DNA of 64,000 bases from Palsa-504 sp050011155 (GTDB lineage: Bacteria > Actinomycetota > Actinomycetes > Streptosporangiales > Streptosporangiaceae). The stretch spans positions 9,068-73,067 of the forward strand of contig JBEKJP010000065.1 of the NCBI GenBank assembly GCA_050011155.1, given 5' to 3'. The position numbers and the translations under genes are program-made. Shown in pieces: positions 7,939 through 18,745 of the stretch (within the stretch, counting starts at the first letter, position 1; each line of letters starts with the position of its first letter). The notes under the pieces are model-generated. The model was not told the origin of the DNA and did not search any database. It saw only the letters and a list, made by a program, of their open reading frames with translations.

Positions 7939-8908
7939 GACCGTGAGCTATCTCGAGGCGATCGCCGCCGGCCTGGCCAGCGAGATGGAAGCCGACCCGG
8001 ACGTCTTCCTGATCGGCGAGGACGTCGGCCAGTTCGGCGGGGCGTTCAAGGTGACCAAGGGCTTCCTGGACCGGTTCGGCCCCCGGCGGGTGATCGACAG
8101 CCCGATCGCGGAGTCCGGCTTCACCGGGCTGGCCTGCGGCGCGGCGATGATGGGGCTGCGGCCGGTGGTGGAGTTCCAGTTCGCCGACTTCATCTCGTGC
8201 GCGTTCGACCAGATCATCAACAACTGCTCCAAGCAGCACTACCGGACCGGCACCCCGATCCCGCTGACGTTGCGCGCCCCGTTCGGCGCCCGGCTGCGGG
8301 CCGGGCCCACCCACTCGCAGAGCATCGAAGCCTACTTCGCGCACATTCCCGGCCTGAAGATCGTCGCGCCGGCCACGCCGCCGGACGCCGCCGGCCTGCT
8401 CATCAGCGCGATCCGCGACAACAACCCGGTGCTGTACCTGGAGAGCAAGTACTTGTACCGGCGGATCGAGGTGCCCGGACCGCTGTCCCTGGACCCGGTG
8501 CCGATCGGGTCGGCCAAGGTCGTCAGGGAAGGCACCCGGGTCAGCCTGCTGACCTACTCGGTCGGCGTCCACCAGGGCCTGGAGGCCGCCGCGGAGCTCG
8601 ACTCCGAAGGCATCTCGGTCGAGGTGGTCGACCTGCGCACGCTCGTGCCGCTCGACGTCGCCACGATCGCCGCGTCGGTGAACAAGACATCCCGCGCCGT
8701 GGTCCTGCACGAGGACGCCCGCCGCCACGGCTACGGCGCCGAGATCGCCGCCACCGTCCAGGAGGAGTGCTTCTGGCAACTAGACGGCCCGGTGGTCCGC
8801 ATCGCCGGGAAGAACACGCCGATCCCGACCAGCCCGGCGCTCGAGGACGCGGCCGTGCCGCAGCTGCCCGAGATCATCGCGACGCTGCGCCGCGTGGCGA
8901 CGGCGTGA
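7928..8908 (+). CDS. 2-oxoacid dehydrogenase E1 component, beta subunit
   Basis: A 326-residue partner of the E1 alpha subunit; the two form the alpha2-beta2 E1 enzyme. Family segments are VFLIGEDVGQFGGAFKVTKGF near the N-terminus, SPIAESGFTGLACGAAMMGLRPVVEFQF, then LRAPFGARLRAGPTHSQSIEA, and the C-terminal transketolase domain beginning near LLTYSVGV. I chose ATG 7928, eight bases after GAGGAGGG. The upstream in-frame GTG at 7922 is too close to that site. The gene overlaps the E1 alpha stop by 11 bases and ends 12 bases before E2, so all three are one operon. Confidence 0.93.
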   Translation: MPAETVSYLEAIAAGLASEMEADPDVFLIGEDVGQFGGAFKVTKGFLDRFGPRRVIDSPIAESGFTGLACGAAMMGLRPVVEFQFADFISCAFDQIINNCSKQHYRTGTPIPLTLRAPFGARLRAGPTHSQSIEAYFAHIPGLKIVAPATPPDAAGLLISAIRDNNPVLYLESKYLYRRIEVPGPLSLDPVPIGSAKVVREGTRVSLLTYSVGVHQGLEAAAELDSEGISVEVVDLRTLVPLDVATIAASVNKTSRAVVLHEDARRHGYGAEIAATVQEECFWQLDGPVVRIAGKNTPIPTSPALEDAAVPQLPEIIATLRRVATA

Positions 8909-8920
8909 GGGGAGATCGCC

Positions 8921-10114
8921 ATGGCTGATGTCTTCAAGATGCCGAAGCTCGGCGAGACCGTCACCACCGGCACGGTGACGCGGTGGCTGCGGGCCGTAGG
9001 GGACGCCGTCGGCTTCGACGACCCCCTGCTCGAGGTGGCCACCGACAAGGTCGACTCCGAGATCCCGAGCCCGTACAGCGGTGTCCTGCTCGAGATCATG
9101 GTGCCGGAGGGCGAGACCGTCGCGGTCGGCGTGGAACTCGCCCGCATCGGGGCCCCCGCGGAGTCCGCTCGACCCTCACCGCCGGCCACCACTCCCGCCT
9201 CGGCCGAGAACGGCCGGGCCAAGCTCTCGCCGATCGTCAGGAAGCTCGCCGCCCAGCACGGTATCGATCTCGGCACCATCGCGGGCTCCGGCGCTACCGG
9301 GCGCATCACGCGCGAGGATATCGAGGCCGCGATCGCCCGGGTCGGCACTGCTCCTTCAACCGGTCCCTCGGCCGGTCCGGCCATGACACCTGCTGTCACC
9401 GTCGGGTCCAGGGACGAGGTCCAGCCGCTCTCCCGCATGCGCCTGGCCATCGCCGAGCGGATGACAGAATCGCTGCGGACCGCCCCGCACGTCTGGACGG
9501 CCGTCGAGGTGGACCTGCAGGCGGTCGAGGAGGTGCGCCGCGCGCACAAGGAGCGGTTCCGGCGCGAGGAGGGCAGCTCGCTCACCTACCTCGCCTTCGT
9601 CGCCCGCGCCGCCTGTGCCGCCCTGCGGGCGTTCCCGGTGGTCAACTCCTCGCTCGACATGCAGGCCAAGACCTGCGTCCTGCACCACTACGTCCACCTC
9701 GGGATCGCGGTCGACCTGAGCGAGCAGGGCCTGGTGGTCCCGGTGATCAGGGACGCCGACGGCCTTAACCTGCGCGGCCTCGCCCGGGCCATCAGGGCCG
9801 TGGCGGACAAGGCCAACGGCGGCCGGGCCGCCCCGGACGACCTGGCCGGATCCACCTTCACGATCACGAACCCGGGGCCGTTCGGCGGTTATGCCTCGGC
9901 GCCCATCATCAACCAGCCGAACTCCGCGATCCTCTCGGTGAACGAGGTGACCCGCCGCCCCACGGCGGTCGGCGACGCGGTCGCGGTCCACTACATGACC
10001 ATCCTCGGGTTCAGCTACGATCACCGGGCCTTCGACGGCGTCACCGCGTCCCGCTTCCTGGCCCGCGTCCGCGACACGCTCCAGGACCGGGACTGGGCCG
10101 CCGAGCTCGGATAA
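8921..10114 (+). CDS. Dihydrolipoamide acyltransferase E2 component
   Basis: A 397-residue E2 core of the same complex. The domain order is clear: one lipoyl domain (residues 1-78; lipoylated Lys in EVATDKVDSEIP), an Ala/Pro/Ser linker, an E3/E1-binding domain (about 100-135, SPIVRKLAAQHGIDL to GRITREDIEAAIA), a second linker, and the catalytic acyltransferase domain (about 168-397). The active site HxxxDG appears as YDHRAFDG near residue 373. Many actinobacterial pyruvate E2 proteins carry two or three lipoyl domains; this one carries one, as in branched-chain or acetoin complexes. GGGGAG precedes the ATG. With the upstream E1 genes it forms a complete E1-E2 operon. Confidence 0.93.
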   Translation: MADVFKMPKLGETVTTGTVTRWLRAVGDAVGFDDPLLEVATDKVDSEIPSPYSGVLLEIMVPEGETVAVGVELARIGAPAESARPSPPATTPASAENGRAKLSPIVRKLAAQHGIDLGTIAGSGATGRITREDIEAAIARVGTAPSTGPSAGPAMTPAVTVGSRDEVQPLSRMRLAIAERMTESLRTAPHVWTAVEVDLQAVEEVRRAHKERFRREEGSSLTYLAFVARAACAALRAFPVVNSSLDMQAKTCVLHHYVHLGIAVDLSEQGLVVPVIRDADGLNLRGLARAIRAVADKANGGRAAPDDLAGSTFTITNPGPFGGYASAPIINQPNSAILSVNEVTRRPTAVGDAVAVHYMTILGFSYDHRAFDGVTASRFLARVRDTLQDRDWAAELG

Positions 10115-10134
10115 TCACAGAAAGGCAGGTGGCC

Positions 10135-10749
10135 GTGCTGAGGATCGGGCTCACCGGAGGTATCGGGTCGGGCAAGAGCGAGGTGTCCCGGCGGCTGGCG
10201 GAGCACGGCGCCGTGCTCATCGACGCCGACCTGGCCGCCCGGGAGGTGGTCGTCCCCGGCTCGTCCGGGCTGGCGCGCATCGCCGAGACCTTCGGTGCGG
10301 GCGTGCTCCGTCCGGACGGCTCACTGAACCGGGAACGGCTGGGAGAGATAGTGTTCGGCGATCCGGACCTGCGCGTGAAGCTGAACGAGATCGTGCACCC
10401 GCTGGTCCGCGACTGGATGCAGGCGGCCGAGCAGGCCGCCGTGGCGGCCGCCACCCCGCCTGGACCGGTCGTCGTGCACGACGTGCCGCTGCTGGCGGAG
10501 AGCCGCGGCCGGGCCGGCTTCGACCTGGTGATCGTGGTCGACGTGCCGCCCGAGGTGCAGGCCGAACGGCTGGTCCAGCTGCGCGGCATGCCGGCCGAGC
10601 AGGCCCGGGCCCGGATGGCCGCCCAGGCCAGCCGGGAACAGCGGCTGGCCGTCGCCGACATCGTGATCGACAATTCCGGGTCGCTGGACGACCTTGACCG
10701 CCGGGTCGGCGAGATCTGGGCCGACCTCGAACGCCGGGCCGCGGCCTAG
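10135..10749 (+). CDS. coaE: Dephospho-CoA kinase
   Basis: A 204-residue P-loop kinase for the last step of coenzyme A synthesis, phosphorylating the ribose 3'-hydroxyl. The Walker A motif GLTGGIGSGKSEVSRRL is at the extreme N-terminus, followed by DADLAAREVVVPG (nucleotide-binding Asp) and LNEIVHPLVR. The lid-type segment AERLVQLRGMPAEQARARMAAQ has the expected arginines. I chose GTG 10135, which gives an MLRIGLTGG start and nine bases from GAAAGG (10120-10125). GTG 10129 is an alternative adding two residues. It is about the usual 200 residues and lacks the long C-terminal extension of the mycobacterial enzyme. It precedes uvrB as in other actinobacteria. Confidence 0.95.
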   Translation: MLRIGLTGGIGSGKSEVSRRLAEHGAVLIDADLAAREVVVPGSSGLARIAETFGAGVLRPDGSLNRERLGEIVFGDPDLRVKLNEIVHPLVRDWMQAAEQAAVAAATPPGPVVVHDVPLLAESRGRAGFDLVIVVDVPPEVQAERLVQLRGMPAEQARARMAAQASREQRLAVADIVIDNSGSLDDLDRRVGEIWADLERRAAA

Positions 10750-10838
10750 CCCCGCCCGGCCCGGCCCGGCTGACGGCCCGGAATGTCAGACCCCCGGCCT
10801 AGAGTTGAACCCGTGGGGGATCCTAGGAGGTCAGGCTC

Positions 10839-12980
10839 GTGCGTCCGGTTACCGATCTGCAGCGCAAGGTAGCACCATTTCAGGTTATTTCCGACATGGT
10901 GCCGGCCGGTGACCAGCCGCAGGCCATCGCCGAGATCTCCCGGCGCGTCCAGGCCGGGGACGAGCACACGGTGCTGCTCGGCGCGACCGGCACCGGCAAG
11001 ACCGCCACCGTGGCCTGGATCGGGGAGCAGCTGCAGCGGCCGATGCTGGTCATGCTGCCGAATAAGACGCTCGCCGCGCAGTTCGCCAACGAGCTGCGCG
11101 AGATGCTGCCCAACAACGCGATCGAGTACTTCGTCTCCTACTACGACTACTACCAGCCGGAAGCGTACGTCCCGCAGACCGACACCTACATCGAGAAGGA
11201 CTCCTCGATCAACTCCGAGGTGGAGCGGCTCCGGCACTCCGCCACGAACTCGCTGCTCACCCGGCGGGACACCATCGTGGTCTCCTCCGTGTCGTGCATC
11301 TACGGCCTGGGCACGCCGCAGGAGTACGTGGACCGCATGCTCAAGGTCAAGCTGGGCGACACCATCGAGCGCGAGGCCCTGCTGCGCAAGCTGGTCGGCA
11401 TGCAGTACGCCCGCAACGACGTCGCCTTCACCCGCGGCACCTTCCGGGTCCGCGGCGACACCATCGAGATCATCCCGGTGTACGAAGAGCTGGCGGTCCG
11501 GATCGAGATGTTCGGCGACGAGATCGAGCGGCTGATGACGCTGCACCCGCTCACCGGCGAGGTCGTCAGCGAGGACCAGGAGCTGTACGTCTTCCCGGCC
11601 ACGCACTACGTGGCCGGCCCGGAGCGGATGGAGCGCGCCATCAACGGCATCGAGGCCGAGCTGGCCGAGCGGCTCGGCGAGCTCGACCGCGGCGGCAAGC
11701 TGCTCGAGGCACAGCGCCTGCGCATGCGCACCACCTACGACATCGAGATGATGCGGCAGGTCGGCAGCTGCTCGGGGATCGAGAACTACTCGCGGCACAT
11801 CGACGGCCGCGAGGCGGGCACGGCGCCGAACACCCTGCTCGACTACTTCCCCGAGGACTTCCTGCTGGTCATCGACGAGTCGCACGTGACCGTCCCGCAG
11901 ATCGGCGCCATGTACGAGGGGGACATATCCCGCAAGCGGGTCCTGGTGGAGCACGGCTTCCGGCTGCCGAGCGCGATCGACAACAGGCCGCTGACCTGGG
12001 ATGAGTTCCTGGACCGGATCGGCCAGACGATCTACCTGTCGGCCACCCCGGGCCCGTACGAGCTGCAGCGCGCCGCGGGCGACGTGGTCGAGCAGGTGAT
12101 CCGGCCGACCGGGCTCATCGACCCCGAGGTCGTCATCAAGCCGACCAAGGGTCAGATCGACGACCTGCTGCACGAAATCAGGCTGCGGGCCGAGCGCGAC
12201 GAGCGGGTCCTGGTCACCACGCTGACCAAGCGGATGTCCGAGGACCTGACCGACTACCTGCTTGAGAACGGCGTCCGGGCCCGGTACCTGCACAGCGAGG
12301 TGGACACGCTGCGCCGGGTCGAGCTGCTGCGCGAGCTGCGCGTCGGCGAGTACGACGTCCTGGTCGGCATCAACCTGCTCCGCGAGGGCCTCGACCTGCC
12401 CGAGGTGTCGCTGGTGGCCATCCTGGACGCGGACAAGGAGGGCTTCCTGCGTTCGGGCACCTCGCTGATCCAGACCATCGGCCGCGCCGCCAGGAACGTG
12501 TCCGGCCAGGTGCACATGTACGCCGACCGGATCACCCCCTCCATGCAGCGGGCGATCGACGAGACCAACCGGCGGCGGGAGAAGCAGGTGGCCTACAACG
12601 AGGCCCACGGCATCAACCCGCAGCCGCTGCGCAAGCGGATCGCCGACATCCTGGACCAGATCGTCCGCGAGGACGCCGACACCGAGCAGCTGCTGATCGG
12701 CGGCGGCGGACGGCAGCAGTCCCGCGGCAAGGCGCCGGTCCCCGGCCTTTCCTCGCGCGCCCGCGCGGTCGCCGCCCAGGCCGGTGAGCGCACCGCCGCA
12801 GGCGACCCGACCAAGGACGCCAGCGCCGCTCGCGGCGAGCTCATCGGGCTGATCGCCGAGCTGTCCGAGCAGATGCACGTCGCCGCCGCGGAGCTGCAGT
12901 TCGAGGTGGCGGCCCGGCTCCGCGACGAGATCCGCGAGCTCAAGTCCGAGCTCCGCGGCATGCACGCCGCCGGCGTCTGA
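10839..12980 (+). CDS. uvrB: Excinuclease ABC subunit B
   Basis: A 713-residue DNA damage-verification helicase of nucleotide excision repair, working with UvrA and UvrC. Walker A is GATGTGKTATV (about residue 48), and the DNA-clamping beta-hairpin is marked by YYDYYQPEAYVPQTDTYIEK. The helicase motifs DESHVT, SATPGPYE and QTIGRAARN follow in order. The C-terminal UVR coiled-coil that binds UvrC is at residues 670-710 (ELSEQMHVAAAELQFEVAAR). AGGAGG (10825-10830) is eight bases before the GTG start. The length is normal. No LexA-type box was recognised in the 90-base gap after coaE. Confidence 0.97.
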   Translation: MRPVTDLQRKVAPFQVISDMVPAGDQPQAIAEISRRVQAGDEHTVLLGATGTGKTATVAWIGEQLQRPMLVMLPNKTLAAQFANELREMLPNNAIEYFVSYYDYYQPEAYVPQTDTYIEKDSSINSEVERLRHSATNSLLTRRDTIVVSSVSCIYGLGTPQEYVDRMLKVKLGDTIEREALLRKLVGMQYARNDVAFTRGTFRVRGDTIEIIPVYEELAVRIEMFGDEIERLMTLHPLTGEVVSEDQELYVFPATHYVAGPERMERAINGIEAELAERLGELDRGGKLLEAQRLRMRTTYDIEMMRQVGSCSGIENYSRHIDGREAGTAPNTLLDYFPEDFLLVIDESHVTVPQIGAMYEGDISRKRVLVEHGFRLPSAIDNRPLTWDEFLDRIGQTIYLSATPGPYELQRAAGDVVEQVIRPTGLIDPEVVIKPTKGQIDDLLHEIRLRAERDERVLVTTLTKRMSEDLTDYLLENGVRARYLHSEVDTLRRVELLRELRVGEYDVLVGINLLREGLDLPEVSLVAILDADKEGFLRSGTSLIQTIGRAARNVSGQVHMYADRITPSMQRAIDETNRRREKQVAYNEAHGINPQPLRKRIADILDQIVREDADTEQLLIGGGGRQQSRGKAPVPGLSSRARAVAAQAGERTAAGDPTKDASAARGELIGLIAELSEQMHVAAAELQFEVAARLRDEIRELKSELRGMHAAGV

Positions 12981-13161
12981 CCCCGCCCACCGCGAGTCCG
13001 AGAGGCACCTTGTGCGGCCAGCTAACGCGGGCTTGGAGCGCGAACGTGACACCTACGTCGCCCCAACGTTACCCGTGGTGATTATGTTGCAGGAATTCGC
13101 TTCGCTGACGGGTCGCTCACCAAGCCGAATCTAATCACTTTTTGTGTTATTACCGGCCGGG

Positions 13162-13167
13162 TATAGT
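13162..13167 (+). promoter_or_regulatory. -10 box for the acetyltransferase gene
   Basis: TATAGT fits the -10 consensus well; no clear -35 was found. Transcription should start near 13174. That is after the in-frame GTG at 13170, so the CDS start must be downstream. Confidence 0.5.
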
Positions 13168-13232
13168 CCGTGGCGGAACGGGGGCGCGGTCCGGTCCGCG
13201 CGGCGGGGGCCGTGAAATTGACGGAGGCATCC

Positions 13233-14216
13233 ATGCCCTGGGTGGTCAGGGATGCGGTCGACGACATCAACCGGGTTGTCGGCCGCCGCTGGCAGGGGCT
13301 GGACCCATGGCTGCCGCCCCGGGCCGAGCTTCCCGAGAGCTGCGCGGCGCCGTTCGTGGCGGCCGGAACCAACGGCCGCCCGGCCGGGCTCGCCATCTGC
13401 CGCCACGAGTACGTCCCGGCGGACACGCTGAACCAGACCTGGGGTGCGGCCAGCCGGTTCTCGCTGGTCGTGCGGATACGGGACACGGACACGGCCGCGG
13501 CCCTGGACGACCTGCTCGGGCAGTGGCGTGATCACCTGGCCGGCCTGCCCGAAGCGGGCGCTGACGACACCGCGGCGATGATCAGCTGGCCGTCCCGCGA
13601 CGTCACCGGGGTGAGCACGCTGCTGCGGCACGGGCTGCAGCCGCTCACCGTGATCGCGGTGCGATCCGCCGGCCCCGCCGAAGCCGCCGCCGCCGGAGCC
13701 GCCGAGGCCCGCGCCCGGCCGGGCGGCCTCGTCATCCGCGAAGCCGGTCCTGAGGACCTGGCCGTCGTGACCGAGTTCGAGCTGGGCGTGATCCGGTACG
13801 ACGCGCTCTTCGGCGCGGCCATCGTCCGGCCGGCCACCGAGTCGCTGGTCCGCGCCGAGACCCAGGTGGCGCTGGCCGCCCGCCCGGCCTGGGCCTGGCT
13901 GGCCGAACGAGACGGACGGCCCGTCGGCCTGGTGCACATCCAGCCGCCGGGGCAGTCGGGCTGGATCGCCGGCATGGCGCGCGGCGGCGTGACGGCCTAC
14001 CTGCAGACCATGTTCGTCCGGCCCGGCGAGCGCGGCACCGGGGTCGGCGCCGCCCTGGTCAGGCACGCCCACGCGGTCCTGGACGCCCGCGGCGGGCCGA
14101 CCACCCTGCTGCACTACGCGCAGCTCAACCCGCTGTCCGGGCCGTTCTGGAACCGGATGGGCTACCGGCCGCTGTGGACCGGATGGGAGGTGCGACCCGC
14201 CACCGCGCTCCGCTGA
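13233..14216 (+). CDS. GNAT-family N-acetyltransferase
   Basis: A 327-residue protein with the acetyl-CoA-binding GNAT signature in its C-terminal half: LQTMFVRPGERGTGVGAALVRHAHAVL (motif A, R-G-x-G-x-G) near residues 255-281, then NPLSGPFWNRMGYRPLW (motif B). The N-terminal half (about 1-155) has no recognised motif but may be a degenerate second GNAT domain, as in two-domain family members. The start is ATG 13233, with GGAGG six bases upstream. The in-frame GTG 13170 is excluded because the -10 box lies at 13162-13167. The acceptor substrate is unknown. It stands alone, downstream of uvrB. Confidence 0.82.
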   Translation: MPWVVRDAVDDINRVVGRRWQGLDPWLPPRAELPESCAAPFVAAGTNGRPAGLAICRHEYVPADTLNQTWGAASRFSLVVRIRDTDTAAALDDLLGQWRDHLAGLPEAGADDTAAMISWPSRDVTGVSTLLRHGLQPLTVIAVRSAGPAEAAAAGAAEARARPGGLVIREAGPEDLAVVTEFELGVIRYDALFGAAIVRPATESLVRAETQVALAARPAWAWLAERDGRPVGLVHIQPPGQSGWIAGMARGGVTAYLQTMFVRPGERGTGVGAALVRHAHAVLDARGGPTTLLHYAQLNPLSGPFWNRMGYRPLWTGWEVRPATALR

Positions 14217-14316
14217 TGCGGAACGCGGCACGTAATACCGTGCGGAATGCTGAGGGTCTGCTCATAGTTGTCTGGATGAAACTGCCGACTAGCAGGAATA
14301 CCGGGGGAGGTGTGCG

Positions 14317-15308
14317 GTGCTAGTCAGCCTGGTCGCGGCCATCGTCGCGGCACTGCTGTACGGGGTTGCCTCAGTCATGCAGGCGATCGCGGTCCGCGCG
14401 GCCAGCAACAAGCCGGCCGAGAACACATCCGGAGGCGTCGATCCGGGTTTGGTCGTGCGGTTGCTCGGCCAGTGGCGGTTCGTGGTCAGCATGGTTCTCG
14501 ACGCCCTGGGCTTCGTGGCCCAGCTCGTGGCCTTGCACCGGCTGCCGCTGTTCGCGGTGCAGGCGTTCGTCGCCTCGAACCTGGCGGTGACCGCCGTGGT
14601 GGCCTCCTGGGTGATCGGCGTGACGCTGTCCTGGCGCGAGTGGGCGGCGGTCCTCGGCGTGGTGGCCGGCGTCGGCCTGCTCGGCTCCTCGGCCGGGGCG
14701 GAGGGCGCCGCGCAGGTGGGGGCGGTGTTCAAGCTCGCGCTCATCGTGGCGGTCGCCGGGCTGGCCGTGCTCGGCCTGGCCGCGGCCAAGCTCAACGAGC
14801 CCTACCGCACCACCGCGCTCGGCGTGACCGCCGGTTTCGGTTACGGGGTGCTCAGCATCGCGGCCCGGGTGCTGACCGGGTTCTCCCCGCTCGAACTGGC
14901 GCGCGACCCGGCCGCCTACGCGGTCGCCGCGGCGGGCATCATCTCGTTCATGTTCTACGCCACCGCGCTGGAAAGCGGGAGCGTGACGGTCGCCACCGCG
15001 GCCGTGGTGCTGGCCGAGACGATCCCTCCGGCCGTCATCGGCGTGATCTTCCTCGGCGACCAGACCCGCCCCGGGCTCTCCGCGGTCGCCTGGGGCGGCT
15101 TCTTCATCGCCGTTGCCTCGGCCGTCATGCTGGCCAGATTCGGTGAAGCGCACCACACGGAAGACGTGGCCATGGCCGACGCGGCGGCCCGCAAGCAGGC
15201 AAATGCCGGGCCCGCTGCCGCCGGCCTGTTATCCTGGTGGCCCGTGGACCTGCAGTTTTTTAATGCCCTATCGGGCGTCGCCGTCACGGACACCACGGGA
15301 GCCTCATA

Positions 15309-15309
<1 letters not shown>
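14317..15309 (+). CDS. Multi-pass membrane protein, DMT/EamA-like
   Basis: A 330-residue integral membrane protein with about nine or ten hydrophobic helices, starting with VSLVAAIVAALLYGVASVMQAIAV and including FAVQAFVASNLAVTAVVASWVIGVTL. The layout of short, paired, Ala/Val-rich helices resembles drug/metabolite-transporter (EamA-like) proteins of actinobacteria. GGGGAGG precedes the GTG start. The last 45 residues are hydrophilic and run across the pyrG leader. The stop codon overlaps the pyrG GTG by one base (TAGTG), so translation of pyrG may be coupled to it. The transported substrate cannot be inferred. Confidence 0.75.
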
Positions 15310-16993
<1,684 letters not shown>

Positions 16994-16997
<4 letters not shown>

Positions 16998-17608
16998 ATA
17001 TCGAGGACGAGCCCGCGGCCTGGCCCGTCGTCTCTTCGGACACGCGGTTCCGGGGCCGGCTGGTCACCATGCGGACCGACAAGGTCCGCATGCCAGGCAA
17101 CAATCTGGCCGAACGTGAGGTGGTTCTTCATCCCGGTGCCGTGGCCGTGCTGGCCCTCGACGACGCCGGCCAGGTGCTCCTGATCCGCCAGTACCGGCAT
17201 CCGGTGGGCCGGCTGCTCTGGGAGATACCGGCTGGCCTGCGCGACGTCGCCGGGGAACCGGTGTGGGCCACGGCCCAGCGGGAGCTGCTCGAGGAGGCCG
17301 GCTACCGGGCTCGGGACTGGCGCGTGCTGGCCGACTTCTACTCCTCGCCCGGCTTCAGCACCGAGCGGATCCGCGTCTTCCTGGCCCGTGAGCTGGAACT
17401 CGTCCCGGCCGCCGAACGCGATTTCGTGCCCGAAGACGAGGAATCCCAGCTCGTCCTGGCCTGGTTGCCGCTGGACGAGGCGATGCGCAAGGTGCTGGCC
17501 GGCGAACTGCACAACGGCGTCGCCGCCCTGGGTATCTTGGCGAGTTATGCTGCCAGGTCAGAGGGGTTTGATCGGCTTCGTCCGGCTGACGCGCCCGAAG
17601 AGCAATGA
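16994..17608 (+). CDS. NUDIX hydrolase, ADP-ribose pyrophosphatase type
   Basis: A 204-residue cytoplasmic NUDIX enzyme, predicted to split ADP-ribose into AMP and ribose 5-phosphate. The NUDIX region reads WEIPAGLRDVAGEP then AQRELLEEAGY (about residues 77-103). The spacing between the Gly and the first Glu is the slightly altered one of the Rv1700-type ADP-ribose pyrophosphatases, and the flanks match that group (SSPGFSTERIRVFLA). It starts at GTG 16994, overlapping the pyrG stop by four bases, so the two are translationally coupled. It precedes ald by 21 bases. Confidence 0.9.
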
Positions 17609-17629
17609 CGCTCGCCTGAAAGGACCACC

Positions 17630-18745
17630 ATGAAGGTTGGAATTCCCCGGGAAATCAAGAATCACGAGTACCGGGTCGCGATCACCCCCGCCGGCGTAAA
17701 CGAACTGGTCCGTGGCGGCCACCAGGTGGTCATCGAGGCGGGGGCGGGGGAAGGTTCGTCCATCCCGGACGAGGACTTCGTCACGGCCGGCGCGAAGATC
17801 CTGCCCACCGCGGACGACGTGTGGGCCGAAGGCGAGATGATCCTCAAGGTCAAGGAGCCGATCGAGCAGGAGTATCACCGGATGCGCTCCGGCCAGGTCC
17901 TGTTCACCTACCTGCATCTGGCCGCGTCCAAGTCCTGCACCGACGCGCTGCTGTCCGCGGGCGTCACCTCGATCGCGTACGAGACCGTCCAGCTGCCCGA
18001 CGGGTCGCTGCCGCTGCTTGCCCCGATGTCCGAGGTGGCGGGCCGGATGGCACCGCAGGTCGGCGCGCACCACCTGCAGCGCGACGGCGGCGGCCGCGGG
18101 GTGCTGATGGGCGGGGTGTCCGGCGTGTACGCGGCCAAGGTGGTCGTCCTCGGCGCCGGGGTGTCGGGGATGAACGCGGCCGCGATCGCGCTCGGCATGC
18201 AGGCCGAGGTGCTGCTGATCGACAGGAACATCGCCCGGCTCCGCCAGGCCGACGCCATCTATCAGGGGCACCTCCAGACGGTCGCGTCCAACGCCTACGA
18301 GATCGAGCGCGCCGTTATCGACGCCGACCTGGTCATCGGCGCCGTACTGGTGCCGGGGGCCAAGGCGCCCAAGCTGATCACCGACGAGCAGGTATCCCGG
18401 ATGAAGCCGGGCGCGGTCCTGGTGGACATCGCCATCGACCAGGGGGGCTGCTTCGAGGGCGCACGGCCCACCACGCACGCCGACCCCACCTACCGGGTTC
18501 ACGACGCGCTGTTCTACTGCGTGGCGAACATGCCCGGTGCCGTGCCGCACACCTCCACCTACGCTCTCACCAACGTCACGCTGCCGTACGCGGTCGAGAT
18601 GGCCAACCGCGGCTGGCGGGCCGCGCTCCGCGCGGACCCGGCCCTCGCCCCCGGGCTGAACACCTACGCCGGCCAGGTGACCTGCGAGCCGGTCGCCGAA
18701 GCCCACAGGCTGGCCTACACCCCGATCAGCGAGGTCCTCAACTGA
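17630..18745 (+). CDS. ald: Alanine dehydrogenase
   Basis: A 371-residue NAD-dependent L-alanine dehydrogenase (L-alanine to pyruvate, ammonia and NADH). The N-terminus MKVGIPREIKNHEYRVAITP is diagnostic. Active-site residues lie in ILKVKEP (Lys near 75) and LFTYLHLAAS (His near 96). The NAD-binding fold is GAGVSGMNAAAIALGM (about 177-192). FYCVANMPGAVPHTSTYALTN and a C-terminal LNTYAGQVTCEPVAEA complete the family pattern. The length is standard. AAGGACC precedes the ATG. It sits between the NUDIX gene and xerD and overlaps the probable CTG start of xerD by four bases. In mycobacteria ald is located elsewhere. Confidence 0.95.
   Translation: MKVGIPREIKNHEYRVAITPAGVNELVRGGHQVVIEAGAGEGSSIPDEDFVTAGAKILPTADDVWAEGEMILKVKEPIEQEYHRMRSGQVLFTYLHLAASKSCTDALLSAGVTSIAYETVQLPDGSLPLLAPMSEVAGRMAPQVGAHHLQRDGGGRGVLMGGVSGVYAAKVVVLGAGVSGMNAAAIALGMQAEVLLIDRNIARLRQADAIYQGHLQTVASNAYEIERAVIDADLVIGAVLVPGAKAPKLITDEQVSRMKPGAVLVDIAIDQGGCFEGARPTTHADPTYRVHDALFYCVANMPGAVPHTSTYALTNVTLPYAVEMANRGWRAALRADPALAPGLNTYAGQVTCEPVAEAHRLAYTPISEVLN

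Noticed and set aside
10746..13052. A 768-codon antisense frame over uvrB
   Set aside because: It lies fully opposite uvrB and has no domain features.
17821..18741. A very long N-terminal extension of XerD inside ald
   Set aside because: It is the antiphase reading of ald; homologous XerD proteins begin at about 18742-18780.
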